Positions 20,064 to 29,275 of a DNA stretch of 64,000 bases are shown piece after piece (positions within the stretch are counted from its first letter, which is position 1; the number at the start of each line of letters is the position of its first letter). The translations under genes were made by a program, and so were the position numbers. The stretch is from NCBI RefSeq assembly GCF_018278905.1, contig NZ_CP046600.1, positions 1,488,001-1,552,000 of the forward strand, written 5' to 3'. The notes beneath the pieces were generated by a model. It worked only from the letters and a program-made list of their open reading frames with translations. It searched no databases and had not been told where the DNA came from. This DNA comes from Mycobacterium spongiae. GTDB lineage: Bacteria; Actinomycetota; Actinomycetes; Mycobacteriales; Mycobacteriaceae.

Positions 20064-20366
20064 TCAGGCGATCTTGATGCGCCTGTCGCCAAGGTCGACT
20101 TCAACGCGCAGGCGCCCGCCGAGCGCTTCGATGTACCGGCGCAATGTGTCGATTTGGGCGCGTTCGACCTGGCCGCGCTCGAAGGCGCTTATCCGGTTCT
20201 GGCTGACCTGCAATATGTCCGCGAGTTGGGTCTGGGTTAGGTTCTGGTCCTCTCGCAGCTCTTTGAGGGCGAGCGCACGCAGCTCGCCACGCGTGGGGGT
20301 CTTGTGCGTCTCGACTGCGGCCCGAACTACAGGTCGCTGCGCGAGCCAGTCCCGAAGCGTGGTCAT
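20064..20366 (-). CDS. XRE-family (HigA-like) DNA-binding protein, orphan antitoxin candidate
   Basis: Protein of 100 residues with a central helix-turn-helix (LREDQNLTQTQLADILQVSQ, then NRISAFERG) and a C-terminal segment RLRVEVDLGDRRIKIA, as in antitoxins of the HigA type. Such genes normally follow a toxin gene. The 600 bp upstream (20367-20997) has no intact RelE/HigB-like frame that I recognise. It may be an orphan regulator or the remainder of a decayed toxin-antitoxin pair. Confidence 0.8.
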   Translation of the reverse strand: MTTLRDWLAQRPVVRAAVETHKTPTRGELRALALKELREDQNLTQTQLADILQVSQNRISAFERGQVERAQIDTLRRYIEALGGRLRVEVDLGDRRIKIA

Positions 20367-20997
20367 TGCTTCCTACGTCCTTTCCTGCCTCTAGGGAGTG
20401 TCGGAAGGTCCGAATTCTATCCAGCTTGGGCGATCACGATGTCGTCGTTCTGGCGTTTCTAATGTTCTTGTTTGTCGCCGTCGGCGATCACCATAGGCTG
20501 CGGAGCGAAGGTGTACAAGACAACGGGCGCACCAGCTGGGGATGCGCCCACGGATCCGGTTCGATGGCCTTTCATGTCCTTCCGGGATCAACTCGTTATA
20601 TGTGCGCCAACATACGTCACCGTAGATCGCTGTAGCTCTTTATCCTACGGCGCCGTAGGTTTTATCGGCGATTCGTGACCACAACTCGAGAGGTGCGATC
20701 ACCGGCTCGGGACTGCGATCGCGAGAGCGGCCAAAGGGTGGTCGCGTGCTCCAGATTGGCCGAACGGCCAACGGAGAGAGTGGAATACAATGCCAGGGTT
20801 GTAGAGCGCTGTCGGTTTATGCCGTCGTAGGGTGCGTACGGGAAAACTCACATACCCCAGCTTATTGAAAGCCCGAAGATTTTGTGGCAACGTACGGTCG
20901 TGATGAGCCTGTGATGTTTTTGTTATACGTCAGTGAATGACCGTTGGTGTAGGGAAATTGTAAGTCCGTTATCTGGTTGTGATCGAAGGGATGGGGC
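20367..20997. other. Intergenic region, no gene seen; holds a 16-bp palindrome
   Basis: About 630 bp between the XRE gene and the PE-GH18 gene. No supported protein. A perfect palindrome CCTACGGCGCCGTAGG lies at 20644-20659, followed by TTTTA. The last bases, AGGGATGGGG directly before ATG 20998, serve as the ribosome-binding site for the PE gene. The promoter of that gene should lie here but is not evident. Confidence 0.5.
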
Positions 20998-23900
20998 ATG
21001 TCATATGTGGTTGCCGCACCGGGTTCGCTAGTCGCGGCGGCGATGGATATCGCCGGGATCGGCTCGATTGTTAACGCAGCGAACGCTGCGGTGGCGAGTC
21101 AGACGACAGGGGTGATGGCAGCCGCGGCGGACGAGGTGTCGGCGGCCATCGCGGCGTTGTTCCGCACGCAGGCGCAGGAATATCAAGCCTTGAGTTCCCA
21201 GGTCGCAGCCTTCCAAGCCCGCTTGGTGCGGACCTTGGCGGCGAGCTCGGAGTCGTACGCGCTCGCGGAAGCCGCCAACGCATCGCCGCTGTTGGGGGCC
21301 GCGCGGGAAGCGCTCGGCGGAGCGCCTGCGGCCACCGCCGGCGGCGGTGGAGGTGCCACGACCAGTGGCGAAGCCGCGAGCGCCGGTGCCACTAGCGGCG
21401 GTGCCGCCAGCGCTGGTGTTACCGGCGGCGGTGCAACCGGCAGTGCTGGTTCTAGTAGCGGCGGTGCGGCCGCCACCGCCGGTGCCAGTGGCGCCGGTGT
21501 CGTCGCCACCGCCAACCCCACCAGCAGCGGCGCCGTCGCCAGCGCTAATCCCACTAACAGCGGCGCCGTCGCCAGCGCCAATCCCACTAACAGCGGTGTT
21601 GTCGCCAGCGCCGTTGCCGCTGGCGACGGCGCCGTAACCGGCGCCGCCACTGGCGCGGGGGGCAGCGGGGTAGTGGGTGAGTTTGTGGTGGGTTCGCAGT
21701 GGGATGGCGGGTTCGTGGGTAGTTACACGATCACGAATTCTGGTGATACCGCTGTGTCTGGTTGGCAGTTGGAGTTCGATGTGCCGGCCAACGAATCCAT
21801 CACCAGTTTGTGGAACGGGCAGATTGTTGAGTCGGATACCGGTTATGTGGTGACTCCGCAGTCGTGGACGCAAACAATTGAACCCGGTGGTTCGGTCACC
21901 GTTGGGTTCCAGGGCACGCAGGGTGGCGCCGCGTGGGAGCCGACGAATGTGGTGATCAACGGAGAGCCCGTCACCGGTGGTGGTGACGGCGGCGGCTCGG
22001 GTAGCGGTTCTGGTGGTGGTGACGGTGGTGGTTCGGGTAGTGGTTCTGGTGGCGGTGATGGTGGTGGTCCTGGGTCTGGTTCTGGTGGTGGTGAGGTTCC
22101 GGTTGGGGAGTTTTCTCCCTACATTGATGTGACGTTGTGGCCGCCGCCGAACTATGCGGATCTGGCTGCGGCGGGGATCGATGACGCTACGCTGGCGTTC
22201 ATTGTCAGCGGTGCCGGTGGCGACCCGGCCTGGGGTGGGGTGTATTCGCTGAATGATCCGTTTATCGCGTCGCAGATCGCTGAGATGCAAAGCGTGGGTA
22301 TCGATCCCACGATCTCGTTCGGTGGTGCCAATGGTGTGGATCTGGCGTTTACCGCGGCCGATGCGACGGTGTTAGCGGCGCAGTTGCGGTCGGTGGTCAA
22401 TAGCTTTGGGATCTACAAACTCGACTTTGATGTCGAGGGTGGGATGCAGGCCAATGAGCCGGTGTTGACCAGGCAGGCGCAGGCGATTGCGTTGTTGCAG
22501 GCCGAGATGGCTGCTGCGGGTACTCCGGTGGAGGTGTCCTACACGTTGCCGGTGTTGCCGACGGGGTTGACTCCGGATGGGTTGGGGGTGTTGGAGATCG
22601 CTAGTGAGGCCGGTGTGGAGGTGACGCGGGTCAACATCATGGCGATGAACTACGGCGAGTTTTTCTCTGGCGCCAATCCTGACATCGGTGGTTTGGCGAT
22701 TCAGGCCGCGGAGTCGGTGCATGGTCAGTTGATGGCGATGGATCCGTCGCTGTCGGCTGAGGAGGCGTGGGCCAAGGTCGGGGTGACGCCGATGATTGGT
22801 ATCAATGATGTTCAAAGTGAGGTGTTTACGGCCGAGGATGCCCAGCAGTTGGTGACGTTCGCTCAGCAGAAGGGTGTTGGTGAGCTGTCGATGTGGTCGG
22901 TGGCTCGTGACGCGACGGGGCAGTTGGGTTCGGTGACTCCCCATGGCAGCGGTATCGCACAAGACCCCTTTGAGTTCTCCCGGATCTTCGATCTGTACGA
23001 CGAAGGCATTGTTGGCGGTGACGGCGGCGGTTCCGGTGGTGGTGACGGCGGCGGCTCGGGTTCTGGTGGTGGTGACGGCGGTTCGGGTTCTGGTGGTGGT
23101 GACGGCGGTGGCTCGGGTAGCGGTGGCTCGGGTAGCGGTGGTTCTGGTGGTGGTGACGGTGGTGGCTCAGGTTCTGGTGGTGGTGACGGTGGTAGCGGTT
23201 CTGGTGGTGGTGACGGCGGTGGCTCGGGTTCTGGTTCCGGTGGTGGTGAGGTTCCGGTTGGGGAGTTTTCTCCCTACATTGATGTGACGTTGTGGCCGCC
23301 GCCGAACTATGCGGATCTGGCTGCTGCGGGGATCGATGACGCTACGCTGGCGTTCATTGTCAGCGGTGCCGGTGGCGACCCGGCCTGGGGTGGGGTGTAT
23401 TCGCTGAATGATCCGTTTATCACCTCGCAGATCGCTGAGATGCAAAGCGTGGGTATCGATCCCACGATCTCGTTCGGTGGTGCCAATGGTGTGGATCTGG
23501 CGTTTACCGCGGCCGATGCGACCGTGTTAGCGGCGCAGTTGCGGTCGGTGGTCAATAGCTTTGGGATCTACAAACTCGACTTTGATGTCGAGGGTGGGAT
23601 GCAGGCCAATGAGCCGGTGTTGACCAGGCAGGCGGAGGCGATTGCGTTGTTGCAGGCCGAGATGGCTGCTGCGGGTACTCCGGTGGAGGTGTCCTACACG
23701 TTGCCGGTGTTGCCGACGGGGTTGACTCCGGATGGGTTGGGGGTGTTGGAGATCGCTAGTGAGGCCGGTGTGGAGGTCACGCGGGTCAACATCATGGCGA
23801 TGAACTACGGCGAGTTTTTCTCTGGCGCCAATCCTGACATCGGGGGTTTGGCGATTCAGGCGGCCGAGTCGGTGCATGGTCAGTTGATGGCGATGGATCC

Positions 23901-26900
23901 GTCGCTGTCGGCTGAGGAGGCGTGGGCCAAGCTTGGGGTGACGCCGATGATTGGTATCAATGATGTTCAAAGTGAGGTGTTTACCGCCGAGGATGCCCAG
24001 CAGTTGGTGACGTTCGCTCAGCAGAAGGGTGTTGGTGAGCTGTCGATGTGGTCGGTGGCTCGTGACGCGACGGGGCAGTTGGGTTCGGTGACTCCCCATG
24101 GCAGCGGTATCGCACAAGACCCCTTTGAGTTCTCCCGGATCTTCGATCTGTACGACGAAGGCATTGTTGGCGGTGACGGCGGCGGTTCCGGTGGTGGTGA
24201 CGGCGGCGGTTCGGGTTCTGGTGGTGGTGACGGCGGCGGTTCGGGTTCTGGTGGTGGTGACGGCGGCGGTTCGGGTAGTGGTTCTGGTGGTGGTTCCGGC
24301 GGTGGTTCGGGTTCCGGTGGTGGTGACGCCAGCGGTGTAGTGGGTGAGTTTGTGGTGGGTTCGCAGTGGGATGGCGGGTTCGTGGGTAGTTACACGATCA
24401 CGAATTCCGGTGATACCGCTGTGTCTGGTTGGCAGTTGGAGTTCGATGTGCCGGCAAACGAATTCATCACCAGTTTGTGGAACGGGCAGATTGTTGAGTC
24501 GGATACCGGTTATGTGGTGACTCCGCAGTCGTGGACGCAAACGATTGAACCCGGTGGCTCGGTCACCGTTGGGTTCCAGGGCACGCAGGGTGGCGCCGCG
24601 TGGGAGCCGACGAATGTGGTGATCAACGGAGAGCCCGTCACCGGTGGTGGTGACGGCGGTGGCTCGGGTTCTGGTGGTGGTGACGGTGGTAGCGGTTCTG
24701 GTGGTGGTGACGGTGGTAGCGGTTCTGGTGGTGGTGACGGCGGCGGTTCGGGTTCCGGTGGTGGTGATGGTGGTGGTTCTGGTGGTGGTGATGGTGGTGG
24801 TTCTGGTTCCGGTTCCGGTGGTGGTGAGGTTCCGGTTGGGGAGTTTTCTCCCTACATTGATGTGACGTTGTGGCCGCCGCCGAACTATGCGGATCTGGCT
24901 GCTGCGGGGATCGATGACGCTACGCTGGCGTTCATTGTCAGCGGTGCCGGTGGCGACCCGGCCTGGGGTGGGGTGTATTCGCTGAATGATCCGTTTATCA
25001 CCTCGCAGATCGCTGAGATGCAAAGCGTGGGTATCGATCCCACGATCTCGTTCGGTGGTGCCAATGGTGTGGATCTGGCGTTTACCGCGGCCGATGCGAC
25101 GGTGTTAGCGGCGCAGTTGCGGTCGGTGGTCAATAGCTTTGGGATCTACAAACTCGACTTTGATGTCGAGGGTGGGATGCAGGCCAATGAGCCGGTGTTG
25201 ACCAGGCAGGCGGAGGCGATTGCGTTGTTGCAGGCCGAGATGGCTGCTGCGGGTACTCCGGTGGAGGTGTCCTACACGTTGCCGGTGTTGCCGACGGGGT
25301 TGACTCCGGATGGGTTGGGGGTGTTGGAGATCGCTAGTGAGGCCGGTGTGGAGGTGACGCGGGTCAACATCATGGCGATGAACTACGGCGAGTTTTTCTC
25401 TGGCGCCAATCCTGACATCGGGGGTTTGGCGATTCAGGCCGCGGAGTCGGTGCATGGTCAGTTGATGGCGATGGATCCGTCGCTGTCGGCTGAGGAGGCG
25501 TGGGCCAAGGTCGGGGTGACGCCGATGATTGGTATCAATGATGTTCAAAGTGAGGTGTTTACCGCCGAGGATGCCCAGCAGTTGGTGACGTTCGCTCAGC
25601 AGAAGGGTGTTGGTGAGCTGTCGATGTGGTCGGTGGCTCGTGACGCGACGGGGCAGTTGGGTTCGGTGACTCCCCATGGCAGCGGTATCGCACAAGACCC
25701 CTTTGAGTTCTCCCGGATCTTCGATCTGTACGACGAAGGCATTGTTGGCGGTGACGGCGGCGGTTCCGGTGGTGGTGACGGCGGCGGTTCGGGTTCTGGT
25801 GGTGGTGACGGCGGCGGCTCGGGTTCTGGTGGTGGTGACGGCGGCGGTTCGGGTAGTGGTTCTGGTGGTGGTTCCGGCGGTGGTTCGGGTTCCGGTGGTG
25901 GTGACGCCAGCGGTGTAGTGGGTGAGTTTGTGGTGGGTTCGCAGTGGGATGGCGGGTTCGTGGGTAGTTACACGATCACGAATTCCGGTGATACCGCTGT
26001 GTCTGGTTGGCAGTTGGAGTTCGATGTGCCGGCAAGCGAATCCATCACCAGTTTGTGGAACGGGCAGATTGTTGAGTCGGATACCGGTTATGTGGTGACT
26101 CCGCAGTCGTGGACGCAAACGATTGAGCCCGGTGGCTCGGTCACCGTTGGGTTCCAGGGCACGCAGGGTGGCGCCGCGTGGGAGCCGACGAATGTGGTGA
26201 TCAACGGAGAGCCGGTCACCGGTGGTGGTGACGGCGGTGGTTCGGGTTCTGGTGGTGGTGACGGCGGTGGTTCGGGTTCTGGTGGTGGTGACGGCGGCGG
26301 TTCGGGTAGTGGTTCGGGTAGTGGTTCTGGTGGTGGTGACGGTGGTGGCTCGGGTAGCGGTTCTGGTGGTGGTGCTGGTGAGGTTCCGGTTGGGGAGTTT
26401 TCTCCCTACATTGATGTGACGTTGTGGCCGCCGCCGAACTATGCGGACTTGGCTGCGGCGGGGATCGATGACGCTACGCTGGCGTTCATTGTCAGCGGTG
26501 CCGGTGGCGACCCGGCCTGGGGTGGGGTGTATTCGCTGAATGATCCGTTTATCACCTCGCAGATCGCAGAGATGCAAAGCCTGGGTATCGATCCCACGAT
26601 CTCGTTCGGTGGTGCCAATGGTGTGGATCTGGCCTATACCGCGGCCGATGCCACGGTCTTGGCGGCGCAGTTGAGGTTGATAGTGGACACCTTCGGGATT
26701 CACAAGTTCGACTTTGATGTCGAGGGTGGGATGCAGGCCAATGAGCCGGTGTTGACCAGGCAGGCGGAGGCGATCGCGATATTGCAGGTCGAGCAGGCCG
26801 CTGCGGGTGGCCCGCCGATAGAGGTGTCGTACACGTTGCCGGTGTTGCCGACGGGGTTGACCCCGCATGGGTTGGGGGTGCTTGAGATCGCTAACGATGC

Positions 26901-27342
26901 CGGTGTGGACGTCACCCGGGTCAACATCATGGCGATGAACTACGGCGACTATTTCTCCGGTTCTAACCCGGATATCGGGGGTTTGGCGATCCAGGCCGCG
27001 GAGTCGCTGCATGGTCAGTTGATGGCGATGGATCCGTCGCTGTCGGCTGAGGAGGCATGGGCCAAGGTCGGGGTGACGCCGATGATCGGCATCAACGATG
27101 TCCAAAGTGAGGTGTTTACCGCCGAGGATGCCCAGCAGTTGGTGACGTTCGCTCAGCAGAAGGGTATTGGTGAGCTGTCGATGTGGTCGGTGGCTCGTGA
27201 CGCGACGGGGCAGTTGGGCTCGGTGACACCGCATGGCAGCGGTATCGAACAAGATCCGTTTGACTTCGCTCGGATCTTCGACCAGTTCGATGAAAGCACC
27301 GGTGGTGGTCCCATGACCGACGGCCCGCCCGGACGGTGGTGA
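20998..27342 (+). CDS. PE-domain protein with tandem CBM2 and GH18 chitinase-like modules
   Basis: Protein of 2114 residues. Residues 1-100 are a PE domain (MSYVVAAPGSLVAAA) with the type VII signal YxxxE at Tyr87-Glu91, followed by an Ala/Gly linker. Modules in order: CBM2 (about 225-326), GH18 (366-672), GH18 (751-1057), CBM2 (1112-1214), GH18 (1277-1582), CBM2 (1638-1739), GH18 (1795-2098), joined by Gly/Ser/Asp linkers. Each GH18 keeps the catalytic DxDxE: Asp476/Asp478/Glu480, 861/863/865, 1387/1389/1391, 1905/1907/1909 (in LDFDVEGG or FDFDVEGG). The CBM2 modules keep their binding tryptophans. I saw no cysteine. Predicted role: exported or surface chitinase, or a related beta-1,4-N-acetylglucosaminidase. 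The frame ends early by a likely frameshift, because similar sequence continues downstream. Confidence 0.9.
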   Translation: MSYVVAAPGSLVAAAMDIAGIGSIVNAANAAVASQTTGVMAAAADEVSAAIAALFRTQAQEYQALSSQVAAFQARLVRTLAASSESYALAEAANASPLLGAAREALGGAPAATAGGGGGATTSGEAASAGATSGGAASAGVTGGGATGSAGSSSGGAAATAGASGAGVVATANPTSSGAVASANPTNSGAVASANPTNSGVVASAVAAGDGAVTGAATGAGGSGVVGEFVVGSQWDGGFVGSYTITNSGDTAVSGWQLEFDVPANESITSLWNGQIVESDTGYVVTPQSWTQTIEPGGSVTVGFQGTQGGAAWEPTNVVINGEPVTGGGDGGGSGSGSGGGDGGGSGSGSGGGDGGGPGSGSGGGEVPVGEFSPYIDVTLWPPPNYADLAAAGIDDATLAFIVSGAGGDPAWGGVYSLNDPFIASQIAEMQSVGIDPTISFGGANGVDLAFTAADATVLAAQLRSVVNSFGIYKLDFDVEGGMQANEPVLTRQAQAIALLQAEMAAAGTPVEVSYTLPVLPTGLTPDGLGVLEIASEAGVEVTRVNIMAMNYGEFFSGANPDIGGLAIQAAESVHGQLMAMDPSLSAEEAWAKVGVTPMIGINDVQSEVFTAEDAQQLVTFAQQKGVGELSMWSVARDATGQLGSVTPHGSGIAQDPFEFSRIFDLYDEGIVGGDGGGSGGGDGGGSGSGGGDGGSGSGGGDGGGSGSGGSGSGGSGGGDGGGSGSGGGDGGSGSGGGDGGGSGSGSGGGEVPVGEFSPYIDVTLWPPPNYADLAAAGIDDATLAFIVSGAGGDPAWGGVYSLNDPFITSQIAEMQSVGIDPTISFGGANGVDLAFTAADATVLAAQLRSVVNSFGIYKLDFDVEGGMQANEPVLTRQAEAIALLQAEMAAAGTPVEVSYTLPVLPTGLTPDGLGVLEIASEAGVEVTRVNIMAMNYGEFFSGANPDIGGLAIQAAESVHGQLMAMDPSLSAEEAWAKLGVTPMIGINDVQSEVFTAEDAQQLVTFAQQKGVGELSMWSVARDATGQLGSVTPHGSGIAQDPFEFSRIFDLYDEGIVGGDGGGSGGGDGGGSGSGGGDGGGSGSGGGDGGGSGSGSGGGSGGGSGSGGGDASGVVGEFVVGSQWDGGFVGSYTITNSGDTAVSGWQLEFDVPANEFITSLWNGQIVESDTGYVVTPQSWTQTIEPGGSVTVGFQGTQGGAAWEPTNVVINGEPVTGGGDGGGSGSGGGDGGSGSGGGDGGSGSGGGDGGGSGSGGGDGGGSGGGDGGGSGSGSGGGEVPVGEFSPYIDVTLWPPPNYADLAAAGIDDATLAFIVSGAGGDPAWGGVYSLNDPFITSQIAEMQSVGIDPTISFGGANGVDLAFTAADATVLAAQLRSVVNSFGIYKLDFDVEGGMQANEPVLTRQAEAIALLQAEMAAAGTPVEVSYTLPVLPTGLTPDGLGVLEIASEAGVEVTRVNIMAMNYGEFFSGANPDIGGLAIQAAESVHGQLMAMDPSLSAEEAWAKVGVTPMIGINDVQSEVFTAEDAQQLVTFAQQKGVGELSMWSVARDATGQLGSVTPHGSGIAQDPFEFSRIFDLYDEGIVGGDGGGSGGGDGGGSGSGGGDGGGSGSGGGDGGGSGSGSGGGSGGGSGSGGGDASGVVGEFVVGSQWDGGFVGSYTITNSGDTAVSGWQLEFDVPASESITSLWNGQIVESDTGYVVTPQSWTQTIEPGGSVTVGFQGTQGGAAWEPTNVVINGEPVTGGGDGGGSGSGGGDGGGSGSGGGDGGGSGSGSGSGSGGGDGGGSGSGSGGGAGEVPVGEFSPYIDVTLWPPPNYADLAAAGIDDATLAFIVSGAGGDPAWGGVYSLNDPFITSQIAEMQSLGIDPTISFGGANGVDLAYTAADATVLAAQLRLIVDTFGIHKFDFDVEGGMQANEPVLTRQAEAIAILQVEQAAAGGPPIEVSYTLPVLPTGLTPHGLGVLEIANDAGVDVTRVNIMAMNYGDYFSGSNPDIGGLAIQAAESLHGQLMAMDPSLSAEEAWAKVGVTPMIGINDVQSEVFTAEDAQQLVTFAQQKGIGELSMWSVARDATGQLGSVTPHGSGIEQDPFDFARIFDQFDESTGGGPMTDGPPGRW
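23248..26379 (+). repeat. Two tandem, nearly identical 1.55-kb GH18-linker-CBM2 units
   Basis: Units 23248-24825 and 24826-26379 share almost the same nucleotides through the GH18 and CBM2 parts and differ mainly in linker length. The first GH18 (22093-23010) and the other CBM2 copies belong to the same family. The last GH18 (26380-27300) is more divergent. Confidence 0.9.
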
Positions 27343-27830
27343 CAGCGGCGGCACCGACACCGGTGGCAGTAGTGGTGGCGGTGGTATCCGTCCCGGCGAT
27401 GGTAGTAGCGGTGGGGTGCCGGTTGGGGAGTTTTCTCCCTACATTGATGTGACGTTGTGGCCGCCGCCGAACTATGCGGACTTGGCTGCTGCGGGTATCG
27501 ATGACGGCACGCTGGCGTTCATTGTCAGTGGTGCTGGTGGTGAGCCCGCTGCCGATGCCACGGTGCTGGCGGCGCAGTTGAGGTTGATAGTGGACACCTT
27601 CGGGATTCACAAGTTCGACTTTGATGTCGAGGGCGGGATGCAGGCCAATAAGCCGGTGTTGACCAGGCAGGCGCAGGCGATCGCTGCATGGTCAGTTGAT
27701 GATGCCCAGCAGTTGGTGACGTTCGCTCAGGAGAAGGGTGTTGGTGAGCTGTCGATGTGGTCGGTGGCTCGTGACGCGACGGGGCAGTTGGGTTCGGTGA
27801 CTCCCCATGGCAGCGGTATCGCTAATCCCG
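27343..27830 (+). pseudogene. Decayed fifth GH18 module, frameshifted from the PE-GH18 gene
   Basis: After the stop at 27340-27342 the Gly/Ser linker continues in another frame (DGGDSGGTDTGGSSGGGG), leading to VPVGEFSPYIDVTLWPPPNY at about 27416. The module then has two internal deletions. One removes the region between FIVSGAGGEP and ADATVLAAQL. The other removes the middle between RQAQAIA and DDAQQLVTFAQEKG. The catalytic segment FDFDVEGG survives. It shares LRLIVDTFGIHKFDFDVEGG with the fourth GH18, so it derives from that copy. A single indel between about 27317 and 27340 would join it to the upstream gene. Its 3' end runs into the convergent PE_PGRS gene. Confidence 0.8.
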
Positions 27831-27848
27831 CGGCGATGGCCCGCCCGG

Positions 27849-29075
27849 TTACGACAACCCGTCAAGCCCGCTCACGCCCAGCAGCCCGCCCGTGCCGCCG
27901 GTGCCGCCAGCACCGTTCACGTCCCCACTACCGCCGTTGCCGCCGTTGCCGCCGTTGCCGATGAACACAGCGTTGCCGCCGTCCCCACCGTCACCGCCCG
28001 GCCCTACGCCGGCCCCCCCGGCGCCCCCGGCGCCGCCGTTGCCGATAAGCCCGGCGGCTCCACCGCCGCCGCCGGCTCCGCCGAAAACGGGTAACCCGCT
28101 CCCGCCAAACCCGCCGGTACCGCCGGTACCGCCGTTGCCGTAGAGCAGGCCGGCGTTGCCACCGGCCCCACCGTCTCCGCTGGAGCCGCCCATGCCGGTG
28201 GTGGAGCCGCTGCCGCCGTCGCCGCCGTCGCCGCCGTTGCCGAGCAACCAGCCAGCCCCGCCTGCGCCTCCGTTCCCGCCGGCGCCGACCTGAGTCGCGG
28301 ACCCGCCGTTGCCGCCGTCGCCGCCCGAGCCGAACAGCCCGCCGGCCCCGCCTATTCCCCCGTCGCCGGCAGGCTCGTCGCCGATGCCGAACCCGCCAGT
28401 GCCGCCGGACCCGCCCGAGCTGAAGAGCCCGCCGGCCCCACCGGTGCCACCAGCCCCACCTCCGGCGCCGCCGGCCCCGCCAATGCCGCCAGCGCCCCAC
28501 AGCAGCCCGCCGGCACCACCGGCACCGCCGGACCCGCCCTGAAGATTTCCGGAGTCGCCGCCGGCACCGCCAGCCCCGCCCGTGCCGAACAGCCCCGCAG
28601 CCCCGCCAGCGCCCCCGGCTTGGCCGGTTGCGCCGGACCCGCCGGCCCCGCCGTTGCCGAACAAGAGCCCGCCGGCCCCGCCTGCTTGCCCGGTCCCCGG
28701 GGCTCCGTTCGCGCCGTTGCCGATGAGCGGGCGTCCCAATAGCTGCTGAGTGGGCGCATTGATCAGATCCAGCAAGCCCTGCAATGGTGCCGCGGCGGCG
28801 GCCTCGGCGCTGGCATAGGAGCCCGCACCGGCGGTCAGGGCTTGCATGAATTGCTCATGAAACGTCGCCGCTTGGGCGCCGGCCGCCTGATAGGCCTGCG
28901 CGTATTCCCCGAACAGCGCCGCTATAGCTGCCGACACCTCGTCGGTACCGGCCGCCAACAGCCCCGTGGTCTGGCCCGCCGCTGCCGAATTTGCGGCACT
29001 CAGCGACGAGCCAATGCGGGCCAGATCGGAGGCTGCTGCGGCTATCGGTTCCGGTGCCGCACTGACAAACGACAT
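27849..29075 (-). CDS. PE_PGRS protein
   Basis: Protein of 408 residues. It has a PE domain ([19 protein letters not shown]) with YxxxE at Tyr87-Glu91, the linker motif [19 protein letters not shown], then Gly-Gly-x PGRS repeats to the end ([15 protein letters not shown]). There is no separate C-terminal domain. The start ATG at 29075 follows GAGGTG. It is probably an ESX-5-dependent surface or secreted protein. It converges on the decayed chitinase module, and its 3' end overlaps the open frame of that remnant. Confidence 0.9.
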   Translation of the reverse strand: MSFVSAAPEPIAAAASDLARIGSSLSAANSAAAGQTTGLLAAGTDEVSAAIAALFGEYAQAYQAAGAQAATFHEQFMQALTAGAGSYASAEAAAAAPLQGLLDLINAPTQQLLGRPLIGNGANGAPGTGQAGGAGGLLFGNGGAGGSGATGQAGGAGGAAGLFGTGGAGGAGGDSGNLQGGSGGAGGAGGLLWGAGGIGGAGGAGGGAGGTGGAGGLFSSGGSGGTGGFGIGDEPAGDGGIGGAGGLFGSGGDGGNGGSATQVGAGGNGGAGGAGWLLGNGGDGGDGGSGSTTGMGGSSGDGGAGGNAGLLYGNGGTGGTGGFGGSGLPVFGGAGGGGGAAGLIGNGGAGGAGGAGVGPGGDGGDGGNAVFIGNGGNGGNGGSGDVNGAGGTGGTGGLLGVSGLDGLS

Positions 29076-29275
29076 TGAACACCTCGCTCTAGGTCATCAC
29101 CGAAGCCATGTGCTGCGCGCCCGGAGGCGGCGCTATATGACTATGGGATCCAGTCGGGTGAACTACATCGGCCGAAACGCGTATTCTGCGCGGCAACTCA
29201 CCCCGGCAGAACCCCTACCGGTTGACCTCGCCGATGCTCTCCCACCTTCAGGAAGTGCTCCGGTGCACCCTGACG

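Noticed and set aside
20391..20591. Possible toxin upstream of the XRE gene
   Set aside because: The 66-codon frame is Arg-rich and does not resemble RelE/HigB; other frames contain stops. Not supported as a gene or remnant.
21028..27360. Long minus-strand frames opposite the PE-chitinase gene (up to 751 codons)
   Set aside because: They mirror the sense repeats and give Arg/Thr/His-rich sequence with no domain. They are an artefact of biased codon use in repeated GC-rich DNA.
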